NCBI GenBank assembly: GCA_002348095.1
Contig: DDYT01000057.1
Span: 245-26,770, forward strand
Reading direction: 5' to 3'
Length of the DNA: 26,526 nt
Source of the DNA: Erysipelotrichaceae bacterium UBA2227
GTDB taxonomy: Bacteria > Bacillota_I > Bacilli_A > Erysipelotrichales > Erysipelotrichaceae
The notes beneath the pieces are model-generated. The model was given only the letters and a program-made list of their open reading frames with translations. It searched no databases and was not told the DNA's origin. Below are positions 7,633 to 15,367 of the stretch, one piece after another. The position numbers and the translations under genes were made by a program. Every line of letters starts with the position of its first letter. Position 1 is the first letter of the stretch.

Positions 7633-9060
7633 CTATTCTTTGACAGCGACCGGAGCTTTACCGCCGATAACGCCGGCTTTAACTAAGAACAGAACCAAGC
7701 ATGCAGCTGCAAAGGCTAAGCCGGCCGGATAAGAAATCGTCGTAGCCAGTTTGAAACCTTCCGGTGCCTGAAGGATATAGGTCATCGATACTGCACTCAT
7801 AAAGGTTGCAGGAACCGTTGCGATCCAGTGATTGGATTTTTGTTTGACCAAATACATTGCGCCAGCCCACAAAGCGATCATCGCTAAGGTTTGGTTGGAC
7901 CAAGAGAAGTAACGCCATACGATGTTGAAGTCGATCAATGTCAGCAGACCACCGACAGATAACAACGGAACAGCCACCAGTAAACGTTTGATGTTGGATT
8001 TTTGTTCAAGACCGAACCAGTCAGCCAAAGTTAAACGAGCCGAACGGAATGCGGTATCGCCGGATGTGATCGGACATGCGATAACACCGATCATTGCCAA
8101 GACGCCGCCAACCGGTCCTAACAGTTTGAATGCGATATCATAAACTACGCCAGCCTGTCCGCCGTATTCTGCCAAAGCAGCAGCAAGACCGCCGGTCGAT
8201 TGATAGAATGCTACACCAGCTGCAGCCCATACCAATGCGATAACCCCTTCCGCAACCATCGCGCCATAGAAGACTTTGCGACCGTGTTTTTCGGAAGTTA
8301 AGCAACGTGCCATCATCGGTGATTGGGTAGCATGGAATCCGGAGATCGCTCCGCAAGCCACGGTAATAAACATTAACGGCCAAATCGGTAAGCCTTTCGG
8401 ATGCAGGTTAGCAAGTGTCAGTTCTGCCATCGGGACACCGGTGAAAATCATACCGCCGGCAATGCCGACTGCCATGATCAATAATGCTGCACCGAAAATC
8501 GGATAAATGCGTCCGATCAGTTTGTCGATCGGAAGGATCGTTGCTAAGAAGTAATATGCCAGCACAATGATCAACCAGACATTGCGGGTCATTACATCCG
8601 GGGTCAGTCTTGCCAATAAGCCGGCCGGACCGGTCATAAAGACGGTACCAACCAAGACCAACAGAACGACTGAGAATATACGCATAACGAACTTCATTTG
8701 CGGACCCAGGTAAATGCCAACGATTTCCGAAATACTTGCGCCTTTATGACGGATGGAAATCATACCTGATAAGAAGTCATGGACGGCACCGGCAAAAATG
8801 GTACCGAAGACGATCCACAAGAATACGACAGGTCCCCATAATGCACCGGCGATTGCGCCGAAGATCGGACCTAAACCGGCGATGTTCAGCAATTGTACCA
8901 AGAAGATTCTCCAAGTCTTCATCGGAACAAAGTCAACACCATCAGCCAGTTCAGCTGCCGGAGTCGGACGGTCATCTGGACGGAATACTTTTTCGACGAG
9001 TACACCGTAGGTCAGAAAACCGATCACCAACACGGCTAGTGCAACAAAAAATGTAATCAT
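7633..9060 (-). CDS. cstA: CstA-family (carbon starvation) transporter, probable pyruvate/peptide carrier
   Basis: This polytopic membrane carrier belongs to the CstA/BtsT family, members of which import pyruvate or peptides. It has 475 residues, the shorter Firmicutes form rather than the roughly 700-residue E. coli proteins. Most of the protein is hydrophobic helices. Family-like stretches include LLNIAGLGPIFGAIAGALWGP, GAVHDFLSGMISIRHKGASI and CGAISGFHATQSPMMAR. The start ATG at 9060 has AAAGGAGG 6 nt upstream; a longer frame to 9174 is rejected because it runs through the promoter and terminator. The upstream LytS-type kinase and LytTR regulator genes are the likely controllers, as in BtsSR-BtsT. 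A consensus cre site on its promoter predicts CcpA-dependent catabolite repression. Confidence 0.92.
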   Translation of the reverse strand: MITFFVALAVLVIGFLTYGVLVEKVFRPDDRPTPAAELADGVDFVPMKTWRIFLVQLLNIAGLGPIFGAIAGALWGPVVFLWIVFGTIFAGAVHDFLSGMISIRHKGASISEIVGIYLGPQMKFVMRIFSVVLLVLVGTVFMTGPAGLLARLTPDVMTRNVWLIIVLAYYFLATILPIDKLIGRIYPIFGAALLIMAVGIAGGMIFTGVPMAELTLANLHPKGLPIWPLMFITVACGAISGFHATQSPMMARCLTSEKHGRKVFYGAMVAEGVIALVWAAAGVAFYQSTGGLAAALAEYGGQAGVVYDIAFKLLGPVGGVLAMIGVIACPITSGDTAFRSARLTLADWFGLEQKSNIKRLLVAVPLLSVGGLLTLIDFNIVWRYFSWSNQTLAMIALWAGAMYLVKQKSNHWIATVPATFMSAVSMTYILQAPEGFKLATTISYPAGLAFAAACLVLFLVKAGVIGGKAPVAVKE

Positions 9061-9090
9061 AGTTATCCTCCTTTTGAATTGGACACTATA

Positions 9091-9119
9091 ATTATATATT
9101 TCGATGCATTGGTAACGCT
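9091..9119 (-). promoter_or_regulatory. cstA promoter (perfect -10, poor -35)
   Basis: On the minus strand TATAAT (9091-9096) lies 17 nt from AGCGTT (9114-9119), a poor -35. A strong -10 with a weak -35 fits an activator-dependent promoter, consistent with the adjacent LytTR response regulator. Confidence 0.6.
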
Positions 9120-9124
9120 TACAT
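9110..9124 (-). promoter_or_regulatory. Consensus CcpA cre site over the cstA -35 region
   Basis: The minus strand reads ATGTAAGCGTTACCA. This agrees at every position with the catabolite-responsive element consensus WTGNAANCGNWNNCW. It covers the -35 box, a position expected to repress transcription when preferred sugars are present. Confidence 0.7.
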
Positions 9125-9139
9125 TTGTCCGAAATGTAA
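9119..9139. promoter_or_regulatory. 21-bp palindrome upstream of cstA, possible regulator site
   Basis: TTACATTT (9119-9126), GTCCG, AAATGTAA (9132-9139) is a perfect 8-bp inverted repeat with a 5-bp spacer. It lies just upstream of and overlapping the -35/cre region, centred near -45. LytTR regulators usually bind direct repeats, so this may be a site for another protein. Confidence 0.45.
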
Positions 9140-9171
9140 AAAAAACGGAATGAAATGCACAAATTCCGTTT
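9136..9171 (-). terminator. Terminator of the sensor kinase / response regulator operon
   Basis: AAACGGAAT (9143-9151) pairs with ATTCCGTTT (9163-9171) across an 11-nt loop. In the minus-strand RNA a run of U residues follows. It overlaps the end of the response regulator gene (stop at 9171). Confidence 0.8.
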
Positions 9172-9890
9172 CAAAATTCAAAAATGGACTTCAATTGACT
9201 GACTTTCTGCCGGCTGACCGGGATGACCTGATTACTGAATCCGGTCAGTTTGATCCCTACCGTGTTGTTAAACCAGGGTACGATCTCATTGACCATATTC
9301 AGATTGACGATATAACTGCGCTGTACCCGCATAAACCCATAGTTCTTCAGTCTTTCTTCCAAAGCATCCAGACTCTGATGCGTCGTAAACTCTCCCCGTT
9401 TGGTATAGACGACCGAGTGGCGCTCAACGGGCGTTATATAACAGATGTCCGGAATATTCAGAACGATCACCTTATCATGACTGCTTACGGTAAGTTTTTC
9501 GTTAGGCCCCATCGCCAGCGGACTAAGCGGCTGCTTTTTGACCATCCGGCCCAACGCCCGTAAAACATCGACTTTACGAAAAGGTTTCATGACATAATCG
9601 ATTGCACTGACCGAAAATGCATCGAACGCATAATGCTCATACGCCGTTGAAAAAACGATCGGAATGCACCCGTCCATTTTTTCGATAATATACCTACCGA
9701 TATCCAAACCCATCCCATCGGGCAGCTGAACGTCCAAAAAAGCCCCGTCGATCGACACGTTTTCCAACAGACCGATGGCACTTTCAACACTGTCCGCCTC
9801 CAATATCTGAATATCGTTTTGCACTTCTTTTAACAAAAACTTCAGTTCACTGCGCGCAATACGCTCATCATCCACGATCAAAATACGCAT
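9171..9890 (-). CDS. LytTR-family response regulator
   Basis: This 239-residue response regulator has a receiver domain (1-118) and a LytTR DNA-binding domain (about 133-237). The receiver shows acidic residues at the start (LIVDDER), the phosphorylation site Asp53 (GAFLDVQLPDG), a Ser/Thr switch (VFSTAYE) and Lys102 (YVMKPF). The C-terminal segment contains ICYITPVERHSVVYTKRGEF and FMRVQRSYIVNL, typical of LytTR. Its ATG follows the kinase TGA after a single base, so the two are translationally coupled. A terminator separates it from cstA, which has its own promoter. The likely target is cstA, by analogy with BtsR and LytR regulation of adjacent pyruvate transporters. Confidence 0.92.
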   Translation of the reverse strand: MRILIVDDERIARSELKFLLKEVQNDIQILEADSVESAIGLLENVSIDGAFLDVQLPDGMGLDIGRYIIEKMDGCIPIVFSTAYEHYAFDAFSVSAIDYVMKPFRKVDVLRALGRMVKKQPLSPLAMGPNEKLTVSSHDKVIVLNIPDICYITPVERHSVVYTKRGEFTTHQSLDALEERLKNYGFMRVQRSYIVNLNMVNEIVPWFNNTVGIKLTGFSNQVIPVSRQKVSQLKSIFEF

Positions 9891-9891
9891 G

Positions 9892-11574
9892 TCATGCCCC
9901 GCTTCTTGGAATCATCATTGAAATCCGGGTTCCCAGCGACGGCTTGCTCTCAATATGCAATCCGGCATTATTGGGATAGATGCTCTTAAGACGGTGATGG
10001 GTATTGGCCAGACCGATTTTATCTTTATCATGATTGCCATTATACAGTTTTTCGACGATATGCTTTTGGATGCCTCCGCCATTATCACTGATGGTAATGG
10101 ACAAGCCCTCTTTTTTCTCCTCGATTTTAACATCAATGACCAACAGCGGCGATTTCATGCCATGCTTGATCGCATTTTCGATCAGCGGCTGAACGATGAA
10201 GTTGGGTACCATAAAGTGCAAGTCCGGGCTGACTTGGATGTTGACCTGAAGCCGGTCTTCAAACCGGGCTTTCTCGATTTCCAGATAGGACAGGACATGT
10301 TCGATTTCTTCGTGAATGTCGATCATTTCTTTATGCGTGGATAAAGTATTTCTGAAATAGGAAGACAGTGCCAGCAACAGCGATCGGGCACGGTCGGGGT
10401 TTTCGCGGCAGTAAGCACTGATGGTGTTCAGCGCATTGAAAAGAAAGTGCGGATTGATCTGATACTGCAGAGCACGCAACTCGGCTTTTTCCAAAAGTTT
10501 CTTCTGATAATCAATTTCTGACAGTTCAAGCTGTGATGAAAACAAACTGCTCAATCCGTTGATGAACTCACGGTCAGCTTCCAGCTTTTCTTTAAATTTA
10601 CGGTCACAAATGGCAATCGTACCGATCACCAGATCACTTCGCATCAGCGGTGCGATCAGCACCCGTTTAAAGGTATCATTCATCTGATACTTCTTCAAAT
10701 CATCTTCATTAAGCATGACCGTTTTCTTTTTGCTCATGCAACGCTGGAATTCATAATGAAAAATGACCGGAAATTGTGGGAGATCCTCAATTTTCTCACC
10801 GGCATTGGCCAATACTTTTTCATTGTTGGTAATCAAAACTGCGGTCGCATCAATATTTTTATGAATGATATTTGCACTTTCTGCCATACTTTCGATATGG
10901 TTGATCCCTTTGCGCAAATATGGCAGACACATCTGAGCCAAATCAAAAGCCAGTTTCATATGAACGGCTGAGTGCTGATCAAGAGAGCGCTGTACCGAAT
11001 ACATGCTTTCCAAAAAGATCACGATCCCAATCGAGTTTAAGAAGATCATCGGCATGGCAATGATCCGTACCAGTTCCACGGCATCAGCAAACGGCCGGGC
11101 GACCAACAGGATGATGACCATCTGAATGATTTCGGCGAAGAAAGTCGTCGTAAAAATGATGCGGTATTTACTGTTGCTTGAGCGGATGCGCTTATACATA
11201 AATCCGCCGATCAGCCCTTCGACGATCGTAGAAATCGCACAGGCCAACCCGGTAAATCCGTTGATATCGATGGCATATCGGTGAATTCCGGCAGTCAGTC
11301 CGGCAATCGTTCCGACGATCGGTCCGCCCAAAATACCACCGGCAATGACGCCGATGACCCTTGTATTAACAATAGCTCCGTTGATGCGTATGCCGGTATA
11401 GGTAGCCAAAATTCCTATTGATCCGAAAATCAGTCCCAATACGACTTTCTCCCAGGTTTTTTTCTGATGTTCGAAAATCGTTTTACGGAAAAAGGATGCA
11501 CGCGGCATCAGATATCCGATGATCATTAAGATGGCAATGTTGACGACGAAATTACTGAGAATGTTAGTTTGCAT
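9892..11574 (-). CDS. LytS-type sensor histidine kinase (5TMR-LYT, GAF, HisKA_5TM)
   Basis: This is a membrane sensor kinase of the LytS/BtsS class, known in other bacteria for sensing pyruvate or membrane potential changes. It has 560 residues. The membrane domain (about 5-195) contains the 5TMR-LYT signature NTRVIGVIAGGILGGPIVGTIAGLTAGIHRY. A GAF-like domain spans about 210-345. The kinase region has the phosphorylated His376 in LRALQYQINPHFLFNALNTI. It also has the N box LIENAIKHG and the glycine box ISDNGGGI. Start choice: the ATG at 11574 has AGGTG 6 nt upstream, while the in-frame GTG at 11583 overlaps that site. It forms an operon with the response regulator downstream. Confidence 0.92.
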   Translation of the reverse strand: MQTNILSNFVVNIAILMIIGYLMPRASFFRKTIFEHQKKTWEKVVLGLIFGSIGILATYTGIRINGAIVNTRVIGVIAGGILGGPIVGTIAGLTAGIHRYAIDINGFTGLACAISTIVEGLIGGFMYKRIRSSNSKYRIIFTTTFFAEIIQMVIILLVARPFADAVELVRIIAMPMIFLNSIGIVIFLESMYSVQRSLDQHSAVHMKLAFDLAQMCLPYLRKGINHIESMAESANIIHKNIDATAVLITNNEKVLANAGEKIEDLPQFPVIFHYEFQRCMSKKKTVMLNEDDLKKYQMNDTFKRVLIAPLMRSDLVIGTIAICDRKFKEKLEADREFINGLSSLFSSQLELSEIDYQKKLLEKAELRALQYQINPHFLFNALNTISAYCRENPDRARSLLLALSSYFRNTLSTHKEMIDIHEEIEHVLSYLEIEKARFEDRLQVNIQVSPDLHFMVPNFIVQPLIENAIKHGMKSPLLVIDVKIEEKKEGLSITISDNGGGIQKHIVEKLYNGNHDKDKIGLANTHHRLKSIYPNNAGLHIESKPSLGTRISMMIPRSGA

Positions 11575-11627
11575 GGATTTCACCTGCCAAATCTATTTTA
11601 TCATTGCTGAACTGTTTTTAAAGTCGG

Positions 11628-11652
11628 AAATTTCACAAATTTGATGAAATTT
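11628..11652 (-). terminator. Weak terminator-like hairpin at the end of the rocB-like gene
   Basis: AAATTTCA (11628-11635) pairs with TGAAATTT (11645-11652) over a 9-nt loop. It overlaps the rocB-like stop codon. The following U content is poor, so termination may be partial and some kinase expression could come from the upstream operon. Confidence 0.35.
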
Positions 11653-13201
11653 AGCTGTTGAGATACTCCGTTAATATCTGATATACGGAAATGATCGATG
11701 GTATGTGGACGCGTTCTGTCAGTTTATGCGCATCTTTGCCCCACGGACCGAGATTGATCATCGGGATGTCCAGAAAATCCAGCACCGACCAGTCGATGCG
11801 TTGCAACTGATCATAGCCTGGGATCAGCCGCTTGAGCGATTCGATATCCTCTGTCTTAGGTCGGCTGACAAAACTCAAATCGGAGATATACGGATAGTTA
11901 TTACAGTAGGTGTACCCCGGGGCACACTGACGGATTGCTCCAATGAATTCTCTGTGTCGGGGATTTGTAAGATCGATTTTCTGATTGGGATAATACGGCA
12001 TGGACAGAAACAAAATGATGCGAGGCGCAGGATCATACTGAGCCTGTTCTTTGACCCAGCGAAGCGAAAACTCACGTTCATCTTCATTCGGAGAGATCGT
12101 CAGATGAGTTTGACCGTCATCATGGAAACTGCGCACATCCGCCTGCCAAGGCAAAGTTTCCAGGGGAAACCCCTTTTCCGTGCAGTACACACTGTAACTT
12201 TCGTTAAGTCTGTCTATGACTTTCTGCTGAGCTTTTTGTGCCGCCAGAAGCAGCTTCTGTTGCCACTGATCGACAGTTTGACCGATAATCGTGACGTTAA
12301 ACGACACCGATGCCATTTTGGCGGTCTGAACCGAATAACCTGTTTTATCATCCTTGATGGAAAGTGTGATCGGAGCTACCGCCACATCATCACCACACCG
12401 ATCGCAATACTCTGGATTCAGATTGATTTCTTCGATCAGAGCACTGACCAGCTGATTGGCATCGATTCCGGCATACGGATCGGAAGCGTGAGCTTCTTTG
12501 CCGATGCACAGAAACTGAACCAGGATTTTTCCGATCGTACCGCCATAAATGAATCGGCGGTTATCTTTGGGATATTGCGGAGATGTGTAGTCGGTGTCGA
12601 TGGCTGATTCGATATTCAAGTCAAACTCGGATGACATCTGCCGTATTACGGGCAGTGCATCGATCATTCCCTTAGAATCCCCTTCTTCATCACACACAAA
12701 AACGACCATCAGGTTTTTTCCTTTCGGATTTTTGCTTAAATGTTCCAAGAGCGTCAGCCAGATGGCAATGCCGCTTTTCATATCGAGCGATCCCCTTCCG
12801 AAGAGGAAATTCTCATCATCAAGATCACGAAGTATCTCCGGATCGCGGATGAAATCTTTCAGCGCATTTTTCAGAAGATTGGGCTGATGGGCTAAAGGTT
12901 TTAGGGGGCCGTAATCTTCGGTAGGTACCGTATCAAAATGACCGATACCTAAAACCGTATCGCTTACATCGGGATTTTTGAGCAGCGCAATAACGGAATA
13001 TCGTCCAAACGGATCATCCTTGACCGGACAAACCTGCAGATACTGCGGATATTTTTTAAAATAAACAAAATCCGACAAAATCGAAAAGATCCTGTCGGCT
13101 ATGTTTTTTTCATGCACACTTTGAACGATCGAACACGTTTCTACCAGTTCGATCGTGCGTTTTATTAGTTGCTCGGACACTTCGATGTCATTCATGATCA
13201 T
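11651..13201 (-). CDS. rocB: M20-family metallopeptidase, RocB (arginine utilisation) type
   Basis: This cytoplasmic zinc-dependent amidohydrolase belongs to the M20 family, subgroup RocB. It has 516 residues, close to the RocB length. Metal and catalytic motifs are present: GIGHFDTVPTEDYG (His, Asp), FGRGSLDMKSG (Asp), VFVCDEEGDSKG (catalytic Glu pair), AIDTDYTSP (Asp) and a distal His in KDAHKLTERVH. RocB is linked genetically to arginine breakdown in Bacillus, but its reaction is not well established. The start at 13201 overlaps the stop of the upstream CAP gene as ATGA. A longer frame from a TTG at 13228 is less likely. No other arginine genes are nearby. Confidence 0.85.
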   Translation of the reverse strand: MIMNDIEVSEQLIKRTIELVETCSIVQSVHEKNIADRIFSILSDFVYFKKYPQYLQVCPVKDDPFGRYSVIALLKNPDVSDTVLGIGHFDTVPTEDYGPLKPLAHQPNLLKNALKDFIRDPEILRDLDDENFLFGRGSLDMKSGIAIWLTLLEHLSKNPKGKNLMVVFVCDEEGDSKGMIDALPVIRQMSSEFDLNIESAIDTDYTSPQYPKDNRRFIYGGTIGKILVQFLCIGKEAHASDPYAGIDANQLVSALIEEINLNPEYCDRCGDDVAVAPITLSIKDDKTGYSVQTAKMASVSFNVTIIGQTVDQWQQKLLLAAQKAQQKVIDRLNESYSVYCTEKGFPLETLPWQADVRSFHDDGQTHLTISPNEDEREFSLRWVKEQAQYDPAPRIILFLSMPYYPNQKIDLTNPRHREFIGAIRQCAPGYTYCNNYPYISDLSFVSRPKTEDIESLKRLIPGYDQLQRIDWSVLDFLDIPMINLGPWGKDAHKLTERVHIPSIISVYQILTEYLNS

Positions 13202-14511
13202 CGCGGGTCGCCAAAAATCTGAACCCAATATAAACGGCCGTCTTTATCCTTTTTGATACCGATACCGATTTCCGTATACCCCTCTTTAAGAATGTTTGCC
13301 CGGTGACCTTCCGAACTCATCCAGCCACTGACCACCGAAGAAGCGGAGGTAAATCCTGCCGCCAGATTTTCACCGATCATCCGATAATCGTAGGTTCCTT
13401 CAAATACCGTATAAAATTTCGAACCATCCGGACGTGTATGAGAAAAACTCTTGATGATTTCTTCCGCACGGATCATCGCCCCTTTTTCTAATACGCTGTT
13501 ATAGGTCAGTGCCGGCAGTCCGGCATTGATTCTTTCCTGATTGGTCAGTCTGAACACTTCGCGGATTAACCGCTCGATATCCAGACACGAAACCACACGG
13601 ATCGTCACCGATGCCGATGCGGTCCTTGATGCGTTTCTGACCGTGACGGTCGCGGTACCGACGGCTTTCGCAGTAACACGCCCACTATCCGAAACCGTCA
13701 GTACCGAAGGATCGCTGCTTAAATATTCGATTGCCTCATTGGCATCCAAAGGAGATTTCTTGATATTGAGAACTTGTGAAGTCGATGTTTCCATGGTCGT
13801 TGACGCCGAGACGATACTTAGGGACTGGATTTTGATCAGTTCGTTTTTCTTAAGAACTTCCAGTGTGAATGAAGCACTTGCCCCATCGACAGAGGCTTTG
13901 ATTACGGTCTTCCCCGGATTGACGGCTTTGACCGTACCGTCTTGATCGATCAAGGCGACCGAAGGATCGGCGGATGTATAAACGACTTTTTTGATCAGAT
14001 CACTCGGAGTCACTTTTGCACCGACTGAAAAACTCTCCCCCGCAACGATGGATTTCCGGGTGTTAAGTAAGGATATCTTGACTTCTTTGACTAAGTTAAT
14101 TTCGCTTTTGGTTTCGACGGATAAATCAAAAGACTCACTGAACCCGGAACTGTGCGTTACCGTGATTCGTGTCTCACCCGCAGTCAGCGCTTTGATTAAT
14201 CCCTGATCATCGATGGATGCAATCAGTGGGTTTGAACTGAAAAAGGATAATCCGCTCAGGATCTGATGACCCTGAGGATCGCTGACCTTCAGTTCAAACG
14301 AATCTCCGGTGTACATAAAATCAATTGTTTCATTGACGATCAGACAGGATTTATCGATGTCTTCCGTAGAAAGTGAGTCGCAGGTGACACTGGAATGTTC
14401 CAGCAAGTTGACTTTGGAAAGTGAGAAAAGTTGTGTCCAAGGCGAATGAAAAGAAACCGTGATTAACAAAGAACTGACGATCGCAATCATCCAAATCTGC
14501 CATTTACGCAC
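13198..14511 (-). CDS. Secreted/anchored CAP-domain protein with Big_2 Ig-like repeats
   Basis: This 437-residue exported protein has a basic N-terminus (MRKWQIWMIAIVSSLLITV) followed by a single hydrophobic segment, a signal peptide or anchor. Three bacterial Ig-like (Big_2) repeats follow. Each ends in a pattern such as ALIDQDGTVKAVNPGKTVIKA or LTVSDSGRVTAKAVGTATVTV. The C-terminal CAP (SCP/PR-1) domain shows LTNQERINAGLPALTYN, SFSHTRPDGSKF, IGENLAAGF and GWMSSEGHRANILKEGYTEIGIG. Its function is probably cell-wall associated; CAP proteins in Firmicutes lack a common known substrate. Start choice: a GTG at 14511 has GGAGG 8 nt upstream. The longer frame to 14616 crosses the promoter. It is coupled to the rocB-like gene by a 4-nt overlap. 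Confidence 0.85.
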   Translation of the reverse strand: MRKWQIWMIAIVSSLLITVSFHSPWTQLFSLSKVNLLEHSSVTCDSLSTEDIDKSCLIVNETIDFMYTGDSFELKVSDPQGHQILSGLSFFSSNPLIASIDDQGLIKALTAGETRITVTHSSGFSESFDLSVETKSEINLVKEVKISLLNTRKSIVAGESFSVGAKVTPSDLIKKVVYTSADPSVALIDQDGTVKAVNPGKTVIKASVDGASASFTLEVLKKNELIKIQSLSIVSASTTMETSTSQVLNIKKSPLDANEAIEYLSSDPSVLTVSDSGRVTAKAVGTATVTVRNASRTASASVTIRVVSCLDIERLIREVFRLTNQERINAGLPALTYNSVLEKGAMIRAEEIIKSFSHTRPDGSKFYTVFEGTYDYRMIGENLAAGFTSASSVVSGWMSSEGHRANILKEGYTEIGIGIKKDKDGRLYWVQIFGDPR

Positions 14512-14553
14512 AACACCCACCTCCAATCTCACAAAAAATATTTTTCCGACCCT

Positions 14554-14582
14554 ATCATAACACATATCTTCTGTCGCGTTAA
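14554..14582 (-). promoter_or_regulatory. Promoter of the CAP-domain gene (extended -10)
   Basis: On the minus strand TTAACG (14577-14582), a 17-nt spacer and TATGAT (14554-14559), with TG one base upstream of the -10, form a good vegetative promoter. It directs transcription of the CAP and rocB-like genes and diverges from the fatty-acid operon. Confidence 0.65.
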
Positions 14583-14630
14583 TGAAAAATTTTACTAATT
14601 TCTGTTTCATCGACAATTTCCATGGAGTGA

Positions 14631-14659
14631 TTGAAAAGGCCGGACAAACATACTACAAT
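14631..14659 (+). promoter_or_regulatory. Promoter of the acpP-acc-fabF operon
   Basis: TTGAAA (14631-14636), a 17-nt spacer and TACAAT (14654-14659) match the vegetative consensus at 5 of 6 positions in each box. A TCAAA-N5-TTTGA inverted repeat (14664-14678) lies at the expected transcription start and could be an operator. I did not find a clear FapR or FabT site. Confidence 0.75.
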
Positions 14660-14706
14660 TGTATCAAAGATGTTTTGACGGACCATCATTTATCCAGGGG
14701 GCACTT

Positions 14707-14931
14707 ATGATTGAAAAAATCCGGACAGTGTTTTGCGAAATCATCCAAATGAGTGAAGATCAGCTTACTTTTGAAACACGGTTAAAAGAAGATCTGATGC
14801 TTGATTCACTGACGGTTCTTGAACTTGTCATGGATTTGGAAAATGTGTTTGATATAAAGATCGAGGACCAGGATTTGAAGAAACTTGTTACCTTTGGTGA
14901 TGTCGCTGAAATGATCAAATCCAAACTGTGA
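14707..14931 (+). CDS. acpP: Acyl carrier protein
   Basis: This is a small acidic carrier of 74 residues that holds fatty acyl chains on a phosphopantetheine arm. The attachment serine is Ser34 in DLMLDSLTVLELVMDLEN, the usual DSL motif. Length and helix pattern fit a canonical ACP. The start ATG at 14707 has AGGGGG 5 nt upstream. A longer frame starting at 14659 is rejected because it begins inside the -10 box of the promoter. It is the first gene of the fatty-acid operon, followed 28 nt later by accB. Confidence 0.92.
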   Translation: MIEKIRTVFCEIIQMSEDQLTFETRLKEDLMLDSLTVLELVMDLENVFDIKIEDQDLKKLVTFGDVAEMIKSKL

Positions 14932-14959
14932 TCAGATTTTCGGCGATGGAGGGGTTTCT

Positions 14960-15367
14960 GTGAAAGCGAAGAAAATCAGAAAAATCATGAAGGCATTTGA
15001 TCGTTCGTCCCTGGAGCGGATGGAGATCACTTTTGAAGGCGGACGGATTTCGCTGCAAAAGTCGGCTACTGATTCAAAAAGTGAGAAGAAAGAATTTTCT
15101 AGGGATGTTAATGACAGCAGTGAACTGATCTGGATACACTCCCCGCTGGTCGGAACATTTTACTGTAAACCTACCCCACAAGCCGACAAAATCATCACCC
15201 TCAATCAACGGGTGCGAAAAGATGAAACCGTATGTATCATCGAAACGATGAAAGTTCTCAATGAAATCAAGTCACCGGCGGATGGGATAATCGTTCAAAT
15301 CGAGGTACAGGACGGTCAGATGGTCCAGTATCATCAACGGCTGATTGCGGTACGGAAAGATGTTTAG
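14960..15367 (+). CDS. accB: Acetyl-CoA carboxylase biotin carboxyl carrier protein
   Basis: This is the biotinylated carrier subunit of acetyl-CoA carboxylase. It has 135 residues, somewhat short for AccB. The C-terminal biotinyl domain (about 58-133) carries the biotin-accepting Lys98 in IIETMKVLNEI; the usual EAMK reads ETMK here. A charged, flexible linker at 35-55 separates it from a small N-terminal helix region. The start is a GTG at 14960 with GGAGG upstream. Its last 8 bases overlap the start of the accC-accD fusion gene, so the two are translated in a coupled manner. Confidence 0.93.
   Translation: MKAKKIRKIMKAFDRSSLERMEITFEGGRISLQKSATDSKSEKKEFSRDVNDSSELIWIHSPLVGTFYCKPTPQADKIITLNQRVRKDETVCIIETMKVLNEIKSPADGIIVQIEVQDGQMVQYHQRLIAVRKDV

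Noticed and set aside
9060..9174. Longer N-terminus for the CstA protein starting at 9174
   Set aside because: The extension would cover the response regulator terminator and the cstA promoter, and the ATG at 9060 has a perfect ribosome site.
11705..12607. 300-codon plus-strand frame
   Set aside because: It is antisense to the well-conserved RocB-type peptidase and shows no domain of its own.
14659..14707. Longer ACP starting at 14659
   Set aside because: That start lies in the -10 box of the promoter and would not be transcribed; the ATG at 14707 gives the canonical ACP.
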